Shown here: positions 35,441 to 45,155 of the stretch, in pieces | How the letters are laid out: the number at the start of each line of letters is the position of its first letter | Numbering within the stretch: position 1 is the first letter of the stretch | DNA from: HGM04593 sp045654885 | GTDB lineage: Bacteria; Bacteroidota; Bacteroidia; Bacteroidales; Bacteroidaceae | Length of the DNA: 64,000 bases | Reading direction: 5' to 3' | NCBI GenBank assembly: GCA_045654885.1 | Contig: JAZOOF010000051.1 | Coordinates: 124,001-188,000 of the forward strand | Position numbers and translations under genes: made by a program | Notes under the pieces: model-generated | The model's database searches: none | The model's input: only the letters and a program-made list of their open reading frames with translations | Told to the model about the DNA's origin: nothing

Positions 35441-38400
35441 CTATTTGCTCTGTTTCAACAATCTGCGCAATGCCTGCTCAATATGCTGCATCTCGTTGTC
35501 ACTCAAATCCATATTGCCAAGAGTCTGGTAAATGCTTCCTATCACCATTCTCTTCATCTCGGCATCCTGCTTGTTGCGTATCCTGTCGAGCATAGCTACC
35601 TGTCTGTTGAAGCAGTCGCACAGCTCTTTGATTACAACATCCCTTGCAATGTCGCTGCTCTCGCCCTTGTCGAGCAGCTCCCATGCGTGGTCAACAAGTG
35701 AAACACGGTGGTAGAGCATGATGTCGTTTACCTCATAAGGTTTGAGGGTGTTGTACCATATGATATGCTCAAGCTCGTTCTTGAGTATTCTGTTTGCCAT
35801 CTTGTCGCGTCTCTCTTTGAGCATTGCCAAGGTGTCGTTGCCAAGGAACAGCTCCTGCAGCACTGCCTGTCTGACAGGGTCCTCGTCGGCCGGCTTCTCT
35901 ATCGCCTGCTTATAGTCGAGCTGCACCCGGTAGATGATGTTGTAGACATCGGCAAGTGATATGGTATTGTCTCTCAACGCATCATAGGCAACAATTTCGT
36001 CAGGGAACTCGTGGTATGCCTTCTCAAGCACAGAGATTATTCTTGCATCCCCCTCCTCGCTGTTGAGCATGTCGGTTGCCAGCTGTGCAATAAGGTTGCG
36101 GTGAGTGCCAATCATTCGTCTTATAGTCTCGTCGGCATAGTAATCCTTATTCTCCTTTACGCCGCCCCATTTGAAACGGTTGATGACATTGTCATAGAAA
36201 CGGTCTATGTCGACGGGGTGCTCACCGGCATCGGTGTCATATCCAAGCTTGCTCCAGTCGAACGGTGTAATGCGGTATGCCAAGCCCTCGTGAACGAAGA
36301 ATTTCTTGAGTACGGCAGGGTAGTTGCTCTCGCCTACAGTCATTGACATGTACAATGGACGTTCCCAGTTTGCATTGGCAATCATGTCCAGCAGCATGTA
36401 TTCGTGGCGGTAGAGCGCACTCTTGTTGCTGATGTCAATTGTCATGTACTCGGGCATATTATTTTCATACTCCTGTGGAATGACCATTCCCGAGCGTACT
36501 ACGGCTGCAGAGTCTATTGGAACATAGAGCGTCTCGCAAGGAATGATGTTCTTCGGTATCTCAATGTGCTCTCTTCTCGGGCGGCCTTCGTTGATGGCTG
36601 CTTCGTAAAGCTTTATTATCTCATCGACCACCTTGCGCGCCTCGGACTTCTTGGTTGCATTGGCCTCAAGAATCCAGTGCTTGGTAATCTTGTTCAGTTC
36701 GAACGGATTGTCACCGAATGCGCGTCTGAACTTCTCGGGGAACGCATTGCGGTACTGCATGATGAACTCTTCCATGGGGAACACATAGACGTAGATGTTT
36801 GTGTTTCCGGCATAGTTTATTCTGTCCCATGAGATAGGCAGGCTTGGCGAGTCGTATGCAGGACGTTTCATCTGGTCGGTGTACCAGTCGGTCTGCAGGT
36901 ACGAAAGGTTACATACACGTGCATCGGTACGCTCACCCTCAACCTCCTGGTTGTACCAGAGAGGGAATGTGTCGTTGTCGCCGCATGTGAATATGATTGG
37001 ACAACCCTCGTCGGGCAGTGTGTTCAGGTAGTTCTGTCCAAAGTCACGGCATGCATAGCGTCCGCTGCGGTCATGGTCGTCCCATGTCTGTGAAACCATC
37101 TGCACGGGAACAAGCATACATGCTACGGCTACAATGCTGTTCACAAGGGCACTCTCCTTCTTTGTGTATTTGCGTATGAAATCGACGATTCCGGCCACGC
37201 CCAAGCCAATCCAGATGGCGAAGGCATAGAATGAACCGGCATATGCATAGTCACGTTCACGAGGTTGCATAGGTGTCTGGTTCAGGTAGAGCACGATGGC
37301 AAGACCGGTCATGAAGAAGAGCATGAATACCACCCAGAACTGCTGTTTGCCTCTCTTGCCGTTGTAGAGCTGCCATACAAGGCCTATGATACCAAGGATG
37401 AACGGAAGGGCAAAGAATACGTTGCGTCCCTTGTTCTCCCTGATTGTCTGGGGCAGCTTGCTCTGGTTGCCCAGGCGCATGTTGTCAATGAACGGTATGC
37501 CTGTTATCCAGTTGCCGTACTCCTTCTCGCCATAGTTGTTCTGTATGTCGTTCTGGCGGCCTACGAAGTTCCAGAGGAAGTAGCGCCAGTACATGTGGTT
37601 CACCTGGTAGTTGATGAAGAAGCTTATGTTGTCCAGCTGTGTGGGAACCTTTACATCGAGCGGCTTGTGCTGCTGTTTCCTTATTTCGGGGAACTTGGCA
37701 CGGCGGGTGTTCCTGATGCTGTGGCCAATCCATCTTTCGTACTCGTTTGCGTGGTCGCTGCTGTACATTCTTGGCAGCAGCATGTTCTGCACAAAGCAGT
37801 ACTTCTTGTTGTAGTCTATTATTTCATACTCATCGGGGTCGGACGCGTTCTTCTTCTCCACACGCATGTATACAGGGCTGGTCTTTACCGACATTGCATC
37901 GCCGTCCCTGTCCCTGTCTACCTCGGCATCAAAGCACTCGCCATAGAAGAGCGGGCGCGAGCCGTACTGTTCGCGGTTTAGGTACGAACCCAGTGTGAAG
38001 ATATCCTCGGGTGAGTTCTGGTCCATAGGTGTGTTGGCCGATGAACGTATCACAATGAGTGCATACGATGAGTAGCCTATCATAATGAGAAGCAGGCTCA
38101 GGAACGATGTGTTGAACACCCTGCGACTTACAAGGTATTTCTCAGTAACCTGTCCACCTTTGTATGAGACGCTGCCTCTTGTGCAGATGAAGTAGATTAC
38201 GGCCAGCACTACTGCGCCAATTGCAATGCTGCCGCCTATGCTGTTGCCATAGAACGGTATGCCAAGCAACGCTATTGCGAGTGTGAAAATAGCTGCAATG
38301 CTCTTTTGGCTCTTTCCCTTTTCTGTGCAGTATATACCGCCAATGAGGGTTGCTGTGAGCAACAGTATATAGACGTACAGTCCTGTGTTGAAAGAGAGGC

Positions 38401-39163
38401 CAAGGAGATTCACGAACAGCAGTTCGAACCAGCCGCCAACCTTAACCACTCCCGGTACAATGCCATATAGCACCACCATTACAATGGCTGCCGAAACAAC
38501 CAATGCCAGCAGTGAACCCTTGAAGCTTGCGTTGGGGAATCTCTTGTAGTACACCACAAGCACAATCGCCGGTATACATAGCAGGTTGAGCAGGTGCACA
38601 CCGATTGAGAGGCCTACAAGATAGGCTATGAGCACTAGCCATCTGTCACTGTGTGGCGAGTCGGCGCCGTCCTCCCATTTGAGGATGAGCCAGAATACGG
38701 CAGCGGTGAAGAGCGAAGAGTAACCGTAAACCTCGCCCTCTACGGCGCTGAACCAGTAGGTGTCGCTCCATGTGTAGGCGAGTGCACCGACTGCTCCTGA
38801 TGCCAGTATTGTTATCATCTGTCCTTTGGAAATCTCCTTTCCATCGCCGACAATAAGCTTGCGTGCAAGGTGTGTGATGCTCCAGAAGAGGAATAAGATG
38901 CCTGCGGCGCTCAACAGTGCCGACATTATGTTCACCATGAAAGCCACCTTGTCGGGGGTAGCGAACATTGAGAAGAAATTGGCGGTGAGCATGAAGAATG
39001 GTGCACCGGGCGGGTGACCGATTTCGAGTTTGTTGCCCGAGAGAATGAACTCGGGGCAATCCCAGAAACTGGCAGTCGGCTCAACTGTCAGGCAGTAGGT
39101 CAATGCGGCAACAAGGAATGTGAACCATCCCAAGGCATTGTTCCAGATTTTGAACTGTTTCAT
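35441..39163 (-). CDS. DUF2723 giant membrane protein (protein O-mannosyltransferase-like)
   Basis: A 1240-residue integral membrane protein of the DUF2723 family, which belongs to the GT-C class and is conserved in Bacteroidota. The N-terminal loop ASFWDCPEFILSGNKLEIGH continuing into HPPGAPFFM carries the family signature. About 15 hydrophobic helices fill residues 10-400 and 600-700. The soluble second half (about 720-1240) holds FTCGDNDTFPLWYNQEVEG and ends in a helical region. In Bacteroidota a general O-glycosylation pathway modifies exported proteins; this protein is a candidate but its role is unproven. Confidence 0.85.
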   Translation of the reverse strand: MKQFKIWNNALGWFTFLVAALTYCLTVEPTASFWDCPEFILSGNKLEIGHPPGAPFFMLTANFFSMFATPDKVAFMVNIMSALLSAAGILFLFWSITHLARKLIVGDGKEISKGQMITILASGAVGALAYTWSDTYWFSAVEGEVYGYSSLFTAAVFWLILKWEDGADSPHSDRWLVLIAYLVGLSIGVHLLNLLCIPAIVLVVYYKRFPNASFKGSLLALVVSAAIVMVVLYGIVPGVVKVGGWFELLFVNLLGLSFNTGLYVYILLLTATLIGGIYCTEKGKSQKSIAAIFTLAIALLGIPFYGNSIGGSIAIGAVVLAVIYFICTRGSVSYKGGQVTEKYLVSRRVFNTSFLSLLLIMIGYSSYALIVIRSSANTPMDQNSPEDIFTLGSYLNREQYGSRPLFYGECFDAEVDRDRDGDAMSVKTSPVYMRVEKKNASDPDEYEIIDYNKKYCFVQNMLLPRMYSSDHANEYERWIGHSIRNTRRAKFPEIRKQQHKPLDVKVPTQLDNISFFINYQVNHMYWRYFLWNFVGRQNDIQNNYGEKEYGNWITGIPFIDNMRLGNQSKLPQTIRENKGRNVFFALPFILGIIGLVWQLYNGKRGKQQFWVVFMLFFMTGLAIVLYLNQTPMQPRERDYAYAGSFYAFAIWIGLGVAGIVDFIRKYTKKESALVNSIVAVACMLVPVQMVSQTWDDHDRSGRYACRDFGQNYLNTLPDEGCPIIFTCGDNDTFPLWYNQEVEGERTDARVCNLSYLQTDWYTDQMKRPAYDSPSLPISWDRINYAGNTNIYVYVFPMEEFIMQYRNAFPEKFRRAFGDNPFELNKITKHWILEANATKKSEARKVVDEIIKLYEAAINEGRPRREHIEIPKNIIPCETLYVPIDSAAVVRSGMVIPQEYENNMPEYMTIDISNKSALYRHEYMLLDMIANANWERPLYMSMTVGESNYPAVLKKFFVHEGLAYRITPFDWSKLGYDTDAGEHPVDIDRFYDNVINRFKWGGVKENKDYYADETIRRMIGTHRNLIAQLATDMLNSEEGDARIISVLEKAYHEFPDEIVAYDALRDNTISLADVYNIIYRVQLDYKQAIEKPADEDPVRQAVLQELFLGNDTLAMLKERRDKMANRILKNELEHIIWYNTLKPYEVNDIMLYHRVSLVDHAWELLDKGESSDIARDVVIKELCDCFNRQVAMLDRIRNKQDAEMKRMVIGSIYQTLGNMDLSDNEMQHIEQALRRLLKQSK

Positions 39164-39323
39164 TATATTATCAGGTTTTTTGTTATCCCTTTGGAAGAGA
39201 GGGGCAATCTCTGGCCCATAAATTGTGCAAATTTACCTAATTAATGGCAGAGGGCAAAATATTGGCTGACAATTTGGTGCCGCGTTAAGATTTATTAAAA
39301 AAGAGAATGTTGCAGAGCAGTGC

Positions 39324-41570
39324 TTACAGCGGGTCGATATCGTAGTACATTACGATGGAGCGGTAACGGGGTTGCTCGCAGTAGGCCTGCTGAATATTCC
39401 TCAACACCTCGTTGACTTTGTATTGCGAAAGGCTGTTCTCCACCTTCAGCACAATCTTCCTTATGTACAGCTGCTTCACCTTGGCAACCGGCGGCAGGTC
39501 GGGACCAAGAATACGGTTGTCGAAAATCTCACGCATGTGCTTGCCTATCAGCTCCGAGAACTCTTCCAGCACATGCACGTCGCGGTGCTTCATGTAGATG
39601 TAGGTGAGCCGGTAGAATGGCGGGTAATGGAACAGCATGCGCTCCTGCAGCTGCTGGTTGTAGAACGAAATATAGTCATTGCCCACAATTTGTGGAATCA
39701 CGGGCGCATCGGTCATCTTTGTCTGCAGGAACACGTTGCCCTGTCCGTTCTTGCGTCCGGCGCGTCCGGCAACCTGCGACATAAGCTGGAATGCGCGTTC
39801 GGTAGCCCTGAAGTCGGGGTAGTTGAGCAGCGTGTCGGCATTTACTATGCCCACAACGTCCACATTGTCAAAGTCGAGTCCCTTTGATACCATCTGCGTG
39901 CCAATGAGAATGTCGGTCTTCCCCTCCTGGAAATCGCTGATAATCCTTTCGTATGCTGTGCGTGTGCGAGTGGTGTCCAGGTCCATGCGCTCTATGCGTG
40001 CCTCGGGGAAGAGGTTCTGCAGGTCGTCCTCAATCTTCTCTGTGCCATAGCCCAATGTGGTGAAGCTGCGGCTCTCGCAGTTGGGACAGTGCACGGGTGC
40101 AGGGATTGTGTATCCGCAGTAGTGGCACACAAGTTTGTTCGCGTTCTTGTGCAGGGCAAGGCTAACATCGCAGTGTTTGCAGTGCGGTACCCATCCGCAT
40201 GTGCGGCACTCAATCTGTGGCGAGTAGCCGCGGCGGTTCTGGAACAGTATAATCTGTTTCTTCTCCTTCAAGGCACGGCTCATGGCTTCCACCAAAGGGT
40301 CGGCAAACGGTCCAACCGTGAGTTTCTTGCGGGTGTATTCCTGCATGTCCACCACCTCAATGTGCGGCAGCTGCACGGCGCGGTGTCTTGTGGTAAGGCT
40401 CACAAGGGCATACTTGCCTGTTGTTGCATTGTAATAGCTCTCGATTGATGGGGTAGCTGTGCCAAGCAGTGTCTTTGCCCCGAAATATGATGCCAGCACT
40501 ATTGCCGCGTTGCGTGCATTGTAGCGCGGTGCGGGCTCCTGCTGCTTGTAGCTGTTCTCGTGTTCCTCGTCAACAATTACCAACCCCAGTTTACGGAACG
40601 GAAGGAATACCGACGAGCGTACACCAAGGATGATGTCATACGGCTCGTCGCCAAGCTGTTTTTTCCAAATCTCCACTCTCTCGGCATCGGTGAACTTTGA
40701 GTGGTAAAGGCCTATGCGGTTGCCGAACACGCGGCGTAGCCTCTCGACAATCTGCTTTGTGAGGGCAATCTCCGGTAGCATATACAGCACCTGTTCGCCG
40801 CGTCTGATGGCTTCGGTTATGAGATGTATGTAGACCTCGGTTTTTCCGGCCGACGTTACACCGTGCAGCAGTGTCACGTTCTTTTGTGTAAAGGATTCCT
40901 TGATTTCATCGAACGCTTTCTGCTGTGCAGGGTTCAGCGTGTTGACGGGTTGACAGGCTGTTTCGTTGCGGTCAAGGCGACCAATTTCAACCTCATATGT
41001 CTCAAAGACTCCTTTATCCTGCAGCTGTTTGTATATCGGCGGTTGCACTTGGGCCAGTTCAAGCAGTCTGTGCTTTGAAATCTCCTTTGGGCTCTGGCCG
41101 AAAGGTTCGGCCTGCTGCATGTATGTCAGGAGCAACCTTTTCTGGCGCGGAGCACGCCCAAGAGACTGCATAAGCAGGTTCAGCCACTTCTCGTTGCGGT
41201 ATTCGGCCTTTAGACGTACCCTTTGCTCGGTACGTGGCTTGAACTCGCCTTTGAGCCCCTGTGGAATTGCCGCCTTGTATATGTCACCCAATGAGCATAG
41301 GTAGTATTTCGAAATCCAGTCCCACAGCTTTACCTGGCTGTCGAGTACAATGGGGGTCTCGTCGAGAACCTCCTTAATGGGCTTTACGGCATAGCCCTCG
41401 GGTTGCTCTTCGTGCACGGTTGCCACCAACGCGGTGTAGCTCTTTTTGGTTCCCAACGGAACGGTCACACGGCATCCGGGGAGTACTCTCCCCTCAAGCT
41501 CCTGCGGAATGCTGTATGTGAATGTTCCGGGCAGTGGCAACGGTAATATGACATCGGCAAATTTGCTCAT
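39324..41570 (-). CDS. priA: Primosomal protein N' (PriA replication-restart helicase)
   Basis: This superfamily 2 helicase reloads the replisome at stalled forks. The 748-residue protein has an N-terminal 3'BD domain, Walker A GVTSAGKTEVYIHL (about 239), a DEEH box VIVDEEHENSYKQ, and the paired zinc module CRTCGWVPHCKHCD, CHYCGYTIPAPVHCPNCES. Motifs LLGTATPSIES and IGTQMVSKGLDFDNV are further helicase motifs. A 160-bp gap separates it from the DUF2723 gene downstream. Confidence 0.97.
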   Translation of the reverse strand: MSKFADVILPLPLPGTFTYSIPQELEGRVLPGCRVTVPLGTKKSYTALVATVHEEQPEGYAVKPIKEVLDETPIVLDSQVKLWDWISKYYLCSLGDIYKAAIPQGLKGEFKPRTEQRVRLKAEYRNEKWLNLLMQSLGRAPRQKRLLLTYMQQAEPFGQSPKEISKHRLLELAQVQPPIYKQLQDKGVFETYEVEIGRLDRNETACQPVNTLNPAQQKAFDEIKESFTQKNVTLLHGVTSAGKTEVYIHLITEAIRRGEQVLYMLPEIALTKQIVERLRRVFGNRIGLYHSKFTDAERVEIWKKQLGDEPYDIILGVRSSVFLPFRKLGLVIVDEEHENSYKQQEPAPRYNARNAAIVLASYFGAKTLLGTATPSIESYYNATTGKYALVSLTTRHRAVQLPHIEVVDMQEYTRKKLTVGPFADPLVEAMSRALKEKKQIILFQNRRGYSPQIECRTCGWVPHCKHCDVSLALHKNANKLVCHYCGYTIPAPVHCPNCESRSFTTLGYGTEKIEDDLQNLFPEARIERMDLDTTRTRTAYERIISDFQEGKTDILIGTQMVSKGLDFDNVDVVGIVNADTLLNYPDFRATERAFQLMSQVAGRAGRKNGQGNVFLQTKMTDAPVIPQIVGNDYISFYNQQLQERMLFHYPPFYRLTYIYMKHRDVHVLEEFSELIGKHMREIFDNRILGPDLPPVAKVKQLYIRKIVLKVENSLSQYKVNEVLRNIQQAYCEQPRYRSIVMYYDIDPL

Positions 41571-41646
41571 AACGCAGATGCGAAGTTATTAAAAAGCTCT
41601 CAAACGGCAAAATATAGCCGCTGTTGCATTTCCTTTTTTTATAGCG

Positions 41647-41677
41647 TTGTTTTGAACGGGTAATTTATTTATTTTTG
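41647..41677 (+). promoter_or_regulatory. Promoter of the small lipoprotein gene
   Basis: TTG at 41647-41649, a 20-nt spacer and TATTTTTG at 41670-41677 fit the Bacteroidales consensus. The ATG follows 26 bp downstream. Confidence 0.65.
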
Positions 41678-41703
41678 CACAGACAATTTTAAATGATTGA
41701 ATT

Positions 41704-42000
41704 ATGCTCAAGATAAGAAAGTACCTCTCTATTCTATTTGTTGCCCTGTTGTTGCACTCTTGCGGTGACGGCAAAGAGGCATCGACAGCTGTTGCTGCCT
41801 ATGATGCCGCGGTAGAAAAGGTTATGCTTGCCGGCAGTTCCGAGGAACTGGTCGAAGTCTCATACAGCCTGCATCTTGAACTTGCATCACTTACCTCTAT
41901 TGCCGACTCGCGTAAAGTGAGTGAGGCAAAGCAACGGTTTGAAAAGGCTGTCAAGGAGAAAGAGATTGAGTTCTATGCTGCAGCACGTAGAAAAAAATAG
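41704..42000 (+). CDS. Small putative lipoprotein, function unknown
   Basis: A 98-residue protein with a signal peptide and lipobox LLLHSC (Cys at about 20), followed by a mainly helical mature part rich in Ala, Glu and Lys (for example EAKQRFEKAVKEKEIEF). It has its own promoter and terminator, and it is divergent from priA and convergent with the MscS gene. I do not recognise the family. The clear promoter-lipoprotein-terminator arrangement supports a real gene. Confidence 0.75.
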   Translation: MLKIRKYLSILFVALLLHSCGDGKEASTAVAAYDAAVEKVMLAGSSEELVEVSYSLHLELASLTSIADSRKVSEAKQRFEKAVKEKEIEFYAAARRKK

Positions 42001-42017
42001 CGGTTTTTGCCGCTATT
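41996..42017 (+). terminator. Intrinsic terminator of the small lipoprotein gene
   Basis: A perfect 8-bp stem (AATAGCGG and its complement, 41996-42003 and 42010-42017) around a 6-nt loop begins inside the stop codon. Confidence 0.65.
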
Positions 42018-42037
42018 CTTGTTTGTGGGATAAGTGC

Positions 42038-43225
42038 TTATACTGTATCCTCGTTAATTGCAAATCCCTTTAAATCATTGCCTGTGGGGCTTTGGAATGC
42101 CTTGAGCCCGAACTGTGGCAATGTAGCCAACAGGAACTCAAAAACCTCGGCCTGCAGGTGCTCGTAGTCTACCCACGCTGTGCCGTCAAAGAAGAAATAG
42201 AGTTCCAGTGGCAGTCCCTGTGCAGTAGGCTGCAGTTGGCGCACCATTGTTGTCATTCCTTTGTTTACCTTCCGGTGGTTCTTGAGCCACGCTTCTACCC
42301 ACTCCCTGAATATTGTTAGGTTGACCATGTTATCGTGTATGTCGGTAATTAGCCCCTTGTCGGCAAGAGACTTTGCCTGCTCTGCCGTGCAGAATGTGAC
42401 AGAATTCATGTCGATGAAGATGGAGCGCTTTATGCGTCGGCCGCCGCTGTCGAACATTCCCCGCCAGTTCTGGAACGACTCGCTCACAAGGGCATAAGGC
42501 GGGATGGTTGTGATGGTTTTGTCCCAATTCTGTACCTTGACTGTGGTGAGCGATACATCCTGTACCATTCCGTCGGCACCATATTTTTCCATTGTAATCC
42601 AGTCTCCGGGGCGCAGCATGTCATTGGCCGAGAGCTGCACACCTGCCACAAGTCCCATGATGCTGTCCTTGAATACAAGCATGAGCACGGCTGCCGAGGC
42701 TCCAAGTCCGGCAAGCAGATTGGTGGGGTCCTTGTCAATCACAATGCTGGTTATGTAAATGAGCCCGATGCATATGACAACAATCTTGAGCATCTGGAAT
42801 ACACCCTGTATCGTGTGGTTCTTGGTCTTCTTTGCCTGGCTGGATATTTGATACAACGATGTCAGCACCCCGCAGCACAGCTTTACAAAGATTACGATAA
42901 TGTATATATGGCACACTTTGGCTGCTATATTGTATAGCGTAGTACCCTCATTGGCTAGCATTGGAAGAGTAGCTGTCAGTGCTATTCCGACAATGAAATT
43001 GCATGCGTTCTTTAACGTTGCATCATTGAATATTATATTATCCCATTTGGCTTGTGTTCTGTGTGTGATTCTGTGTGTTATGGGAATTATAATCTTCTGG
43101 CAGATGAAGCTGCTTATGTAGAAAAGCAGGATAATGCACGAAATTACTCCAACCCAATGTATTATGTTGACATTGTCGGTTGCAACCCCAATCCTCTCCA
43201 GCAATGGTATGTATGTGTCTTGCAT
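42038..43225 (-). CDS. Small-conductance mechanosensitive channel, MscS family
   Basis: A 395-residue MscS-superfamily channel resembling YbdG/MscM. It has about five hydrophobic helices (residues 20-170) and then the pore helix region LLAGLGASAAVLMLVFKDSI followed by MGLVAGVQLSANDMLRPGDW, the family signature at about 185-210. The beta domain (VQDVSLTTVKVQNWDKTIT) and C-terminal domain follow. It likely relieves osmotic downshock. It is 49 bp downstream of the barrel gene, with a perfect 12-bp palindrome CCGGCATGCCGG (43247-43258) in the gap. Confidence 0.9.
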   Translation of the reverse strand: MQDTYIPLLERIGVATDNVNIIHWVGVISCIILLFYISSFICQKIIIPITHRITHRTQAKWDNIIFNDATLKNACNFIVGIALTATLPMLANEGTTLYNIAAKVCHIYIIVIFVKLCCGVLTSLYQISSQAKKTKNHTIQGVFQMLKIVVICIGLIYITSIVIDKDPTNLLAGLGASAAVLMLVFKDSIMGLVAGVQLSANDMLRPGDWITMEKYGADGMVQDVSLTTVKVQNWDKTITTIPPYALVSESFQNWRGMFDSGGRRIKRSIFIDMNSVTFCTAEQAKSLADKGLITDIHDNMVNLTIFREWVEAWLKNHRKVNKGMTTMVRQLQPTAQGLPLELYFFFDGTAWVDYEHLQAEVFEFLLATLPQFGLKAFQSPTGNDLKGFAINEDTV

Positions 43226-43274
43226 GTTGTAATTTTTGATAGCCGGCCGGCATGCCGGTTGGTTGAAACGGTTT

Positions 43275-43898
43275 TCAGAAAATGTATGCCAGGGAAACCT
43301 GCCAGGTGTTTGCCTTTATCTCGGCCATCTGCTTGGTGAAACCAAGGATTGAGCCTGTAATGTCGGCGCTCTTTCCCAAAGCGAGATTGTAGTTGCCGTG
43401 TATCTGCAGATGGTCGAGCAGTATGAGGCCGAGTCCGAAGTTCAGGCTCAGATTACTGTCCTTTACTTTGTATTCACTGCTTGCGATGTCTGCAATGTTG
43501 TTCAAGGTGATGCTCTTGTCTCCTATGCTCCAGCTGAACTGGGGACCAATGGCAATGAAAGGCTCAACAATCTTGTTCACTGCCGGGATTGTAAGCTCAT
43601 AGCGCAGGTACAGCGGCACGTCGATGCTCTGGGTGAGTACATTCTGCCCGTTTACATCAATGTTTGCCTGCGAGTAGAGAACATTGGCCTCAAGTCCCAA
43701 ACCTGCAACCGGTATTATGAACTTTGCAGTGGGGCCTACAAACCAACCGGTGTTTCCTTGCAATTGGGCTTTGAAGTCATCGACACTTAGCGTGGGAGTC
43801 TCGGGGAGGTTCACTCCGGCCTTTATGCCAATATTGAACTGTGCTGTTGCCGTGGTTGCTGCAACAACAAAAAGAATTAGAGTCAAAAACTTTTTCAT
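43275..43898 (-). CDS. Outer-membrane beta-barrel protein (PorT-like/porin family)
   Basis: A 207-residue outer-membrane protein. The signal peptide MKKFLTLILFVVAATTATAQ is cleaved before FNIGIKAGVN, the start typical of the OMP beta-barrel family (PF13568-like). Alternating hydrophobic strands and a C-terminal aromatic residue (VSLAYIF) fit an eight-stranded barrel. It lies 133 bp downstream of gldN on the same strand, separated by a strong hairpin. A link to secretion is possible but only positional. Confidence 0.82.
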   Translation of the reverse strand: MKKFLTLILFVVAATTATAQFNIGIKAGVNLPETPTLSVDDFKAQLQGNTGWFVGPTAKFIIPVAGLGLEANVLYSQANIDVNGQNVLTQSIDVPLYLRYELTIPAVNKIVEPFIAIGPQFSWSIGDKSITLNNIADIASSEYKVKDSNLSLNFGLGLILLDHLQIHGNYNLALGKSADITGSILGFTKQMAEIKANTWQVSLAYIF

Positions 43899-43932
43899 GG
43901 TTATTCAATTTAGAAGCTGTTTCTTTGTTTAT

Positions 43933-43968
43933 CACGGGGACAGTATTCGAATGAATGCTGTCCCCGTG
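43933..43968 (-). terminator. Long hairpin after gldN, probable terminator of the T9SS operon
   Basis: A 16-bp stem with one mismatch (43933-43948 and 43953-43968) encloses a GAAT-type 4-nt loop, with a CACGGGGACAG base. The following minus-strand sequence has only a weak U-tract, so partial read-through into the barrel gene is possible. Confidence 0.6.
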
Positions 43969-44031
43969 TATGTTCACGCTTGCAAAAAAACTATAAAGCA
44001 AGCAAATAAACAATAGTTCAAGGAAAAAAGT

Positions 44032-45132
44032 TTAGCGGCGCTCCCTGCGTACCGACACTCTGTTTGCGTTGCTGCTTGCTCCCGAACTGTTGCTTTTGGG
44101 TGCTTTTTCTTTCTTTACAGTTTCCTTTTTTACGGTCTCTTTTTTCACAGTGCTCCTTGCTGTGCGGCTTTTGGCGCTAACCTTCTTTGCGCTCTTCTCT
44201 ACGTTGAGTGTGTCATTGGCTGCGGCAATGGCTGCATTGATAGAGTCCTGGCGTATCTCGGCCACGGTCTTTGTGTTCCAAAGATTGGTGCGGAAATCCT
44301 TGAGCTGCTGCTCAATCTTCTGCTGTTCCTGCTTCACCTCGGCCGAGTCCTTGCAGTACTGTACTATTGCAAGGTTCTTCATGTTCACGGTCTTGTAAAT
44401 CTCGCCCTCGTAGCATCCTGTCTTGAAATAGTCATCAAGCGTCATGGACATCACGTTGTTGAGGCTGCTGCTCATTACATACTGCTGTGTGAGCAATGCC
44501 GAGATATCGTCATAGTTTAGCCAGAACATGGGGTATTTGGTTACTCCACCCTCCTCCTTGCTGTGTCGTACTGGGCAGATGGCCGTGACGCGCTTGCCAT
44601 ATGTGCCGGTGCGCTGGTCATAGTAGTGGCTCTCCTTTATATAGTAGCTCAACACCTCGGAACTTGGGCTGTCGCTTTTTCCCACCACGGGCTCGCCATT
44701 CTCGTTCTCCTCGTAGTAGATGTTGTAGTTGTCGAGCAGGTTGATTGGGGTGATGATGTTATCCTCGGTGAACTGCTCCACACCGTCGAGGTTATATTTA
44801 TAGGCGGTGATTTTTCCCTTCAGTATGTTGTTGAACAGGAATGTGAAGAGGTTGCACTGGTCGCCAATCTGCTCTACAGGGTAGTAGAGCGGTGCGTTCT
44901 TCTCGTTCTCAAGGTCAAGTGAGCGGTAAACCTCGCGTTTCCAGTCAACCTCCTGCGGTGTCTGTGTCACTGGGTATTGGCTCTTGGCCCTCTCTGTCAG
45001 TTCCACAACTGCTGTTGTCTCGGCCTTTTTGCCCTTCTTGTTGTCGCCCTTGCGTGCAGGGGGTTGCGCGTAGGTTGTCTGCGCAACAAGCGCAATCATT
45101 GCAATAACTAATATTCTGCTTATGTACTGCAT
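44032..45132 (-). CDS. gldN: Type IX secretion/gliding protein GldN (PorN)
   Basis: GldN/PorN is a periplasmic ring component with GldK on the inside of the outer membrane. The 366-residue protein has a signal peptide (MQYISRILVIAMIALVAQ..., cleaved after TYAQ). The GldN core runs from about 60 to 290 (WKREVYRSLDLENEKNAPLY, TAICPVRHSKEEGG). The C-terminal 60 residues are low complexity and very basic, with repeated VKKET units and RVSVRRERR at the end. It starts 23 bp after gldM. Confidence 0.92.
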   Translation of the reverse strand: MQYISRILVIAMIALVAQTTYAQPPARKGDNKKGKKAETTAVVELTERAKSQYPVTQTPQEVDWKREVYRSLDLENEKNAPLYYPVEQIGDQCNLFTFLFNNILKGKITAYKYNLDGVEQFTEDNIITPINLLDNYNIYYEENENGEPVVGKSDSPSSEVLSYYIKESHYYDQRTGTYGKRVTAICPVRHSKEEGGVTKYPMFWLNYDDISALLTQQYVMSSSLNNVMSMTLDDYFKTGCYEGEIYKTVNMKNLAIVQYCKDSAEVKQEQQKIEQQLKDFRTNLWNTKTVAEIRQDSINAAIAAANDTLNVEKSAKKVSAKSRTARSTVKKETVKKETVKKEKAPKSNSSGASSNANRVSVRRERR

Positions 45133-45155
45133 ATTGTTATATTGTTTGTTTCTGT

